From positions 1 to 12,080 of the forward strand of contig CABXPN010000031.1 in assembly GCA_902514225.1 (NCBI GenBank): 12,080 nucleotides of DNA, given 5' to 3'. Positions 6,632 through 12,080 of the stretch are shown here, one piece after another. The notes under the pieces were generated by a model that searched no databases, was not told the DNA's origin, and saw only the letters and a program-made list of their open reading frames with translations. A program made the translations under genes and the position numbers. The DNA comes from an uncultured Bacteroidota bacterium (GTDB lineage Bacteria; Bacteroidota; Bacteroidia; Flavobacteriales; BACL11). The number at the start of each line of letters is the position of its first letter. Positions within the stretch are counted from its first letter, which is position 1.

Positions 6632-8866
6632 ATGAATAAAAAAATACTTCTAATCATATTTTCATTTCTTTTTGCTTTTAGCATATTTGCTCAAAAAAGC
6701 ACAATTAGGGGTTTTATTACTGATAAAAACACATCAGAACCTATAATGTTTTGTAATGTTAGTATTGAAGGAACTTCCCATGGTTCTCAAACGGATCTTA
6801 ACGGAATGTATACTTTATCAAAAGTACCTGTAGGAAACCATACAATTGTTGTTACTTTTGTTGGATATGAGAAACTTACAAAAAATGTAAGTTTAAAACA
6901 AGGCCAAATCCTAACTTTAAAGTTAGAGTTAAAACCATCAACAGTAAATCTGAATGAAATAGAAATCTCTGCGGAAAGGCAAGAGATGAAAACAGATGTA
7001 AAAGCGGCATCAATTAAAATTACAAATGAAGATTTAAAATTAGTCCCTACAATTGGAGGGGAAGCAGATTTAGCGCAGTACATGCAAATTGTACCAGGAG
7101 TTATTTTTACCGGAGATCAAGGTGGGCAACTTTATATCAGAGGTGGTTCTCCCGTACAAAACAAAGTTTTAATGGACGGAATGACGATTTACAGTCCTTT
7201 TCATTCAATAGGTTTGTTTTCTGTTTTTGATGCAGATATTATTAAAACCACAGATGTTTATACTGGAGGGTTTTCAGCAGAATACGGAGGTAGAATTTCA
7301 TCTATTATGGATATTAAAATAAAAGATGGAAACAAAAAGAGAGTTCAGGGTAAAATGTCATCAAATACTTTTGGAAGCAAGATTTTAGCAGAAGGACCTC
7401 TAAAAAAAGGAGGAGGGGCAACTTTTCTGTTTTCAGGAAAAACTTCTTATCTTGATAAAACTTCTGATATAATTTATAACTTAGACATGCCCTACTCCTA
7501 TACTGATTTATTTGGTAAACTTACCTTTAATTCAAATAACGGTAGTAAAGCAAATATTTTCGGATTTAATTTTCAGGATCAAGTCAACTACCAAGGTATT
7601 TCTGATCTTAAATGGAACTCAAACGGAATGGGGTCTGATTTTATCTTAATTCCAGGAAACACTCCTGTGCTTATTGAAGGGAATTTTGCCTATTCATCAT
7701 ATCATATTACACTTGATGAAGCATCATCACCTTTAAGAGAAAGCTCTATTTCTGGTGGAAGTATGGGATTTGATTTCACGTCATTTCAACCTAAAGGAAA
7801 AATAAAATATGGGTTTGATGTTTATGGTTTTGAAACAAAATATAAAACCTATAATTCAGCAAATGCAAAAATTGAACTTAATGAAAATAACTCTGAGTTT
7901 TCTGCTTATGTAAATTATCAATATAATGCAGATAAATTTATTTTCGAACCTGGATTCAGAATACAACAATATACTCTTGGAACTTCTCCCGAACCAAGAT
8001 TAGGAATTAAATATTTAGCTTCAGATGTTTTAAGGTTAAAACTAGCTACCGGACTATATTCTCAAAACATAATGAGTACAGTTTCTGACAGAGATGTTGT
8101 GAATTTATTTTATGGATTTATATCAAGTCCTGCAACTCTTCCTACTGATGAAAATGGAGAAGAATATAAGGATAAAATCCAAAAAGCAAGACACTTAATA
8201 ATTGGTGGAGAATATGATGTAAATTTAAAACTTGACATTCAGTTAGAAGGATATATTAAAGATTTTACTCAACTTACTAATATAAACAGATCTTGGAGTG
8301 ATGATAGTGACAATGAATATGTTGTAGAAAGAGGACTTGCTAAAGGGGTTGATTTTTTATTAAAATACAAAAATAAGAACCTTTACATCTGGACAGTTTA
8401 TTCTCTAGGAATCATTGAAAGGTTTGAAGACGGAAATAATTACTTTCCTCACTTTGATAGGAGACACAATGTAAATCTTGTAAGTAGTTATACTTTCGGA
8501 AAAAACAATAGTTGGAAAGCGGATGCTCGTTGGAATTTAGGATCTGGATTTCCTTTTACACAAACACAAGGGTTTTACGAAAACATTCCCTTTTCGGATG
8601 GTATAAATACAGATTACACAAGCGAAAACGGGGAATTAGAAATTGTATATGCAGAATTAAATCAAGGTAGATTACCTTATTACCACAGGTTAGATATTTC
8701 TCTTACAAAATCAATAGAGATTAATAAAAACTCAACACTTGAGATTACTTCCTCTGTTACTAATGCTTATAACCGAGAAAATATCTTTTATTTTAACAGG
8801 ATTGAACACGAAAGGGTAAATCAGCTACCAATACTACCTAGTGCAGGTATCAGTTTAACTTTCTAA
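6632..8866 (+). CDS. TonB-dependent outer-membrane receptor with carboxypeptidase-regulatory-like domain
   Basis: This is an energy-coupled outer-membrane transporter that imports a ligand using the TonB-ExbBD system. Residues 1-20 form a signal peptide: KK, a hydrophobic stretch of Ile, Leu and Phe, and a probable cut after FA (Q21 next). A CarboxypepD_reg-like beta-sandwich follows (about 22-103; IRGFITDKNTSEPI to KLELKP), typical of Bacteroidota receptors. A TonB-box-like segment is NEIEISAE (108-115). The plug runs from about 130 to 230 with QLYIRGGSPVQNKVLMDGM and GGFSAEYGGRISS. The remaining 510 or so residues fit a 22-strand barrel that ends in a terminal Phe (ISLTF), the outer-membrane assembly signal. 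At 744 residues it is shorter than SusC proteins, and no SusD neighbour is present, so a glycan-uptake locus is not indicated. The substrate cannot be told; iron, cobalamin or peptides are all possible. Confidence 0.92.
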   Translation: MNKKILLIIFSFLFAFSIFAQKSTIRGFITDKNTSEPIMFCNVSIEGTSHGSQTDLNGMYTLSKVPVGNHTIVVTFVGYEKLTKNVSLKQGQILTLKLELKPSTVNLNEIEISAERQEMKTDVKAASIKITNEDLKLVPTIGGEADLAQYMQIVPGVIFTGDQGGQLYIRGGSPVQNKVLMDGMTIYSPFHSIGLFSVFDADIIKTTDVYTGGFSAEYGGRISSIMDIKIKDGNKKRVQGKMSSNTFGSKILAEGPLKKGGGATFLFSGKTSYLDKTSDIIYNLDMPYSYTDLFGKLTFNSNNGSKANIFGFNFQDQVNYQGISDLKWNSNGMGSDFILIPGNTPVLIEGNFAYSSYHITLDEASSPLRESSISGGSMGFDFTSFQPKGKIKYGFDVYGFETKYKTYNSANAKIELNENNSEFSAYVNYQYNADKFIFEPGFRIQQYTLGTSPEPRLGIKYLASDVLRLKLATGLYSQNIMSTVSDRDVVNLFYGFISSPATLPTDENGEEYKDKIQKARHLIIGGEYDVNLKLDIQLEGYIKDFTQLTNINRSWSDDSDNEYVVERGLAKGVDFLLKYKNKNLYIWTVYSLGIIERFEDGNNYFPHFDRRHNVNLVSSYTFGKNNSWKADARWNLGSGFPFTQTQGFYENIPFSDGINTDYTSENGELEIVYAELNQGRLPYYHRLDISLTKSIEINKNSTLEITSSVTNAYNRENIFYFNRIEHERVNQLPILPSAGISLTF

Positions 8867-8930
8867 TCTGATTAAAATAAATAATTTATTTCTTTATTAA
8901 CTATATTTCATTCAGAAATAAGATTTTTCA

Positions 8931-8938
8931 TAACTTTG
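8931..8938 (+). promoter_or_regulatory. Bacteroidota -7 element for pyrG-yidC
   Basis: TAACTTTG, followed by C, matches TAnnTTTG exactly and lies 25 bases before the TTG start of pyrG. The inferred leader is about 19 bases, A-rich and without a hairpin, so no attenuator or reiterative-initiation leader is seen. There is no clear -33 TTG at standard spacing. Confidence 0.5.
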
Positions 8939-8948
8939 CATCCCGTAA

Positions 8949-10577
<1,629 letters not shown>

Positions 10578-10582
10578 TAAAT

Positions 10583-12080
10583 ATGCTTAATAAACAAAAT
10601 GACAAAAGTTCATTAACAGGCCTTCTGTTGATGGCAGCTATTTTAATCATCTTTAATGTTTTTGTATTTAACAATACAGAAGAGCAGATAAACAATGAAA
10701 ATTCTAATTCTGAGAAAACTATCCAAAAAGAAAACTCAGAAGAAAGCGCTATTTCAATAGAGCATCAGAAAGAAACAATAATTGATTCTACTGAGATAAT
10801 TACTGAAACAGAATATATTTTAGAAAATGATAAAGTAAAACTTACTTTAACAAATCAAGGAGGGGAAATAAAATCTGCAATTATTAAGGGTTTTTATTCT
10901 TATGATGAGTACAAGAAAAATTTAGATGATAACACATACCAAAGTCAGGATATTGAAATTTTTAACAATAAAGATTCAAAATTTGAAATAACTGCTGACA
11001 GAAACATTTCTTCTGATGTGTTTTTTACTGTTATGGAGAGTAATAATTCAATTACATTCAGGAAAGATTTTGACTCAGATAATTTTATTGAATACATTTA
11101 CACCTTAAATGAAGCAAGTAATTTTGTTGATTTTACAATAAACACAGAAGGAATTACTAATCCTGAATTAGTTTGGACCATCGCTACTCCTCACACAGAA
11201 AAATCTAAGAATAACCAAGAACAATATACTGGTTTTTATTATCAAGAAGAATACTCTAAAGAAGTTGATTACACATGGGATAATGATGGATTTGAAATAA
11301 ATGAATACAATACAGAATTAAGTTGGATTGCTTTTAAACAACAGTTCTTCACTACAATTATTGAAGCTAAAAACAATAACTTTAATAGAGGAACAGAATT
11401 TCTTGTAGATGTTGAGGAGGAAGAAAGTGAGTATGTCAAAACTTTATCCTTAAGAACTTCATTATCTGAAGGAGAAAATAATTATTCGATTTATTTAGGA
11501 CCGAACAATTACAATAATTTAAAGAGTTACGATAAAGGATTTGAAGAAGTAATACCACTTGGATGGGGGATTTTCGGATGGGTAAATAGAGTTGTTGTAA
11601 TAAACCTTTTTGATTTTTTAAAGAATTCTGCTGGAATAACAAATTTTGGTTTAATCATTCTTCTTCTAACTTTAATTATTAAAATTTCACTTTCTCCACT
11701 TACATATAAATCCTATTTATCTCAAGCAAAAATGAAGGTGCTAAAACCTGAAATTGATAAGATAAACGAAAAACATAAAGCAAAAGATCCTATGAAGGCT
11801 CAACAAGAAACAATGGGTCTTTACCGAAAAGCTGGAGTAAATCCTATGGGAGGATGTTTACCAATGCTTGTACAATTCCCAATACTGATTGCAATGTTTA
11901 GGTTTTTTCCGGCTTCAATGGAATTAAGACAAAATGCATTTCTGTGGGCTGATGATCTATCTGCTTTCGATTCTATTTATGATTTAGGTTTCAATATTCC
12001 AATGTATGGAGATCATATTAGTTTATTCACTTTACTGATGACAATTTCTACTTTGATGTATACTCATATGAATAGCCAGA
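10583..12080 (+). CDS. yidC: Membrane protein insertase YidC, C-terminus outside window
   Basis: YidC inserts and folds inner-membrane proteins, alone or with SecYEG. About 499 codons are visible; Bacteroidota homologues are around 600 residues or slightly longer. Residues 11-29 form the first membrane helix. A Glu/Ser/Asn-rich linker (about 30-75) leads to the periplasmic beta-sandwich domain (about 77-325). The conserved insertase core begins near residue 335. Its first helix, FGLIILLLTLIIKISLSPLT (355-374), carries K367 at the position of the groove arginine of Escherichia coli YidC (R366). The cytoplasmic loop AKMKVLKPEI (382-391) follows, then NPMGGCLPMLVQFPILIAMF (420-439). The reading frame is open to the window edge. 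It directly follows pyrG in the same operon, a neighbourhood I recall as common in Bacteroidota. Confidence 0.95.
   Translation, partial: MLNKQNDKSSLTGLLLMAAILIIFNVFVFNNTEEQINNENSNSEKTIQKENSEESAISIEHQKETIIDSTEIITETEYILENDKVKLTLTNQGGEIKSAIIKGFYSYDEYKKNLDDNTYQSQDIEIFNNKDSKFEITADRNISSDVFFTVMESNNSITFRKDFDSDNFIEYIYTLNEASNFVDFTINTEGITNPELVWTIATPHTEKSKNNQEQYTGFYYQEEYSKEVDYTWDNDGFEINEYNTELSWIAFKQQFFTTIIEAKNNNFNRGTEFLVDVEEEESEYVKTLSLRTSLSEGENNYSIYLGPNNYNNLKSYDKGFEEVIPLGWGIFGWVNRVVVINLFDFLKNSAGITNFGLIILLLTLIIKISLSPLTYKSYLSQAKMKVLKPEIDKINEKHKAKDPMKAQQETMGLYRKAGVNPMGGCLPMLVQFPILIAMFRFFPASMELRQNAFLWADDLSAFDSIYDLGFNIPMYGDHISLFTLLMTISTLMYTHMNSQ

Noticed and set aside
6787..7083. 98-codon minus-strand open frame within the TonB-receptor gene
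   Set aside because: It is antisense to the conserved regulatory-like and plug domains, with no promoter element or family resemblance.
8875..8891. AT-only inverted repeat AAATAAAT-A-ATTTATTT after the receptor gene as a terminator
   Set aside because: The arms are perfect but contain no G or C, leave almost no loop and are not followed by a T run. A stable terminator is unlikely, and such repeats are common in AT-rich spacers.
11436..11642. 68-codon minus-strand open frame inside yidC
   Set aside because: It is antisense to the YidC periplasmic domain and insertase core, with a low-complexity Leu/Gln/Asn composition.

Overview
The window looks like a chromosomal core region of a Bacteroidota bacterium, most likely in or near the Flavobacteriia. 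The DNA is very AT-rich, with AGA and TTA codons prevailing. Leaders are A-rich and carry no clear Shine-Dalgarno sequence. Five genes are preceded by the Bacteroidota-type -7 promoter element TAnnTTTG. The genes fit the same phylum: a mitochondrial-type aconitase, a TonB-dependent receptor with an N-terminal carboxypeptidase-regulatory-like domain, a compact rpsF-rpsR-rplI operon without ssb or priB, and pyrG followed directly by yidC. I see no mobile element, CRISPR array, tRNA, rRNA or phage gene, and no gene-free stretch longer than about 160 bases.

Layout. At the left edge, dnaX (clamp-loader tau/gamma) is read leftwards and runs out of the window. It is divergent from rpsF-rpsR-rplI (1601-2678), which ends at a strong intrinsic terminator. 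A monocistronic aconitase gene follows (2779-5046). Convergent with it is a small minus-strand gene for a stand-alone HsdR-N-like PD-(D/E)xK protein (5122-5571). Only 12 bases separate its start codon from that of holA (clamp-loader delta, 5584-6582). A TonB-dependent outer-membrane receptor (6632-8866), pyrG from a TTG start (8964-10577) and a partial yidC (10583 to the right edge) complete the plus strand.

How the genes work together. dnaX and holA encode two subunits of the DNA polymerase III clamp loader, about 4 kb apart. The ribosomal operon supplies S6 and S18, which bind each other on the 30S platform, and L9 of the 50S. Aconitase serves the TCA cycle and CTP synthase the pyrimidine pool. 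YidC inserts proteins into the inner membrane, and the TonB receptor sits in the outer membrane.

The most interesting signals are small. (1) Two runs of ten A's lie in the dnaX message just after the clamp-loader core. A one-base slip in either direction at either run leads to a stop within a few codons, giving predicted products of 371-385 residues. This looks like a programmed route to a gamma-type DnaX. (2) A nine-codon upstream reading frame overlaps the rpsF start codon as ATGA. (3) An orphan nuclease-fold gene is packed back-to-back with holA. Nothing in the window amounts to a clear new multigene system.
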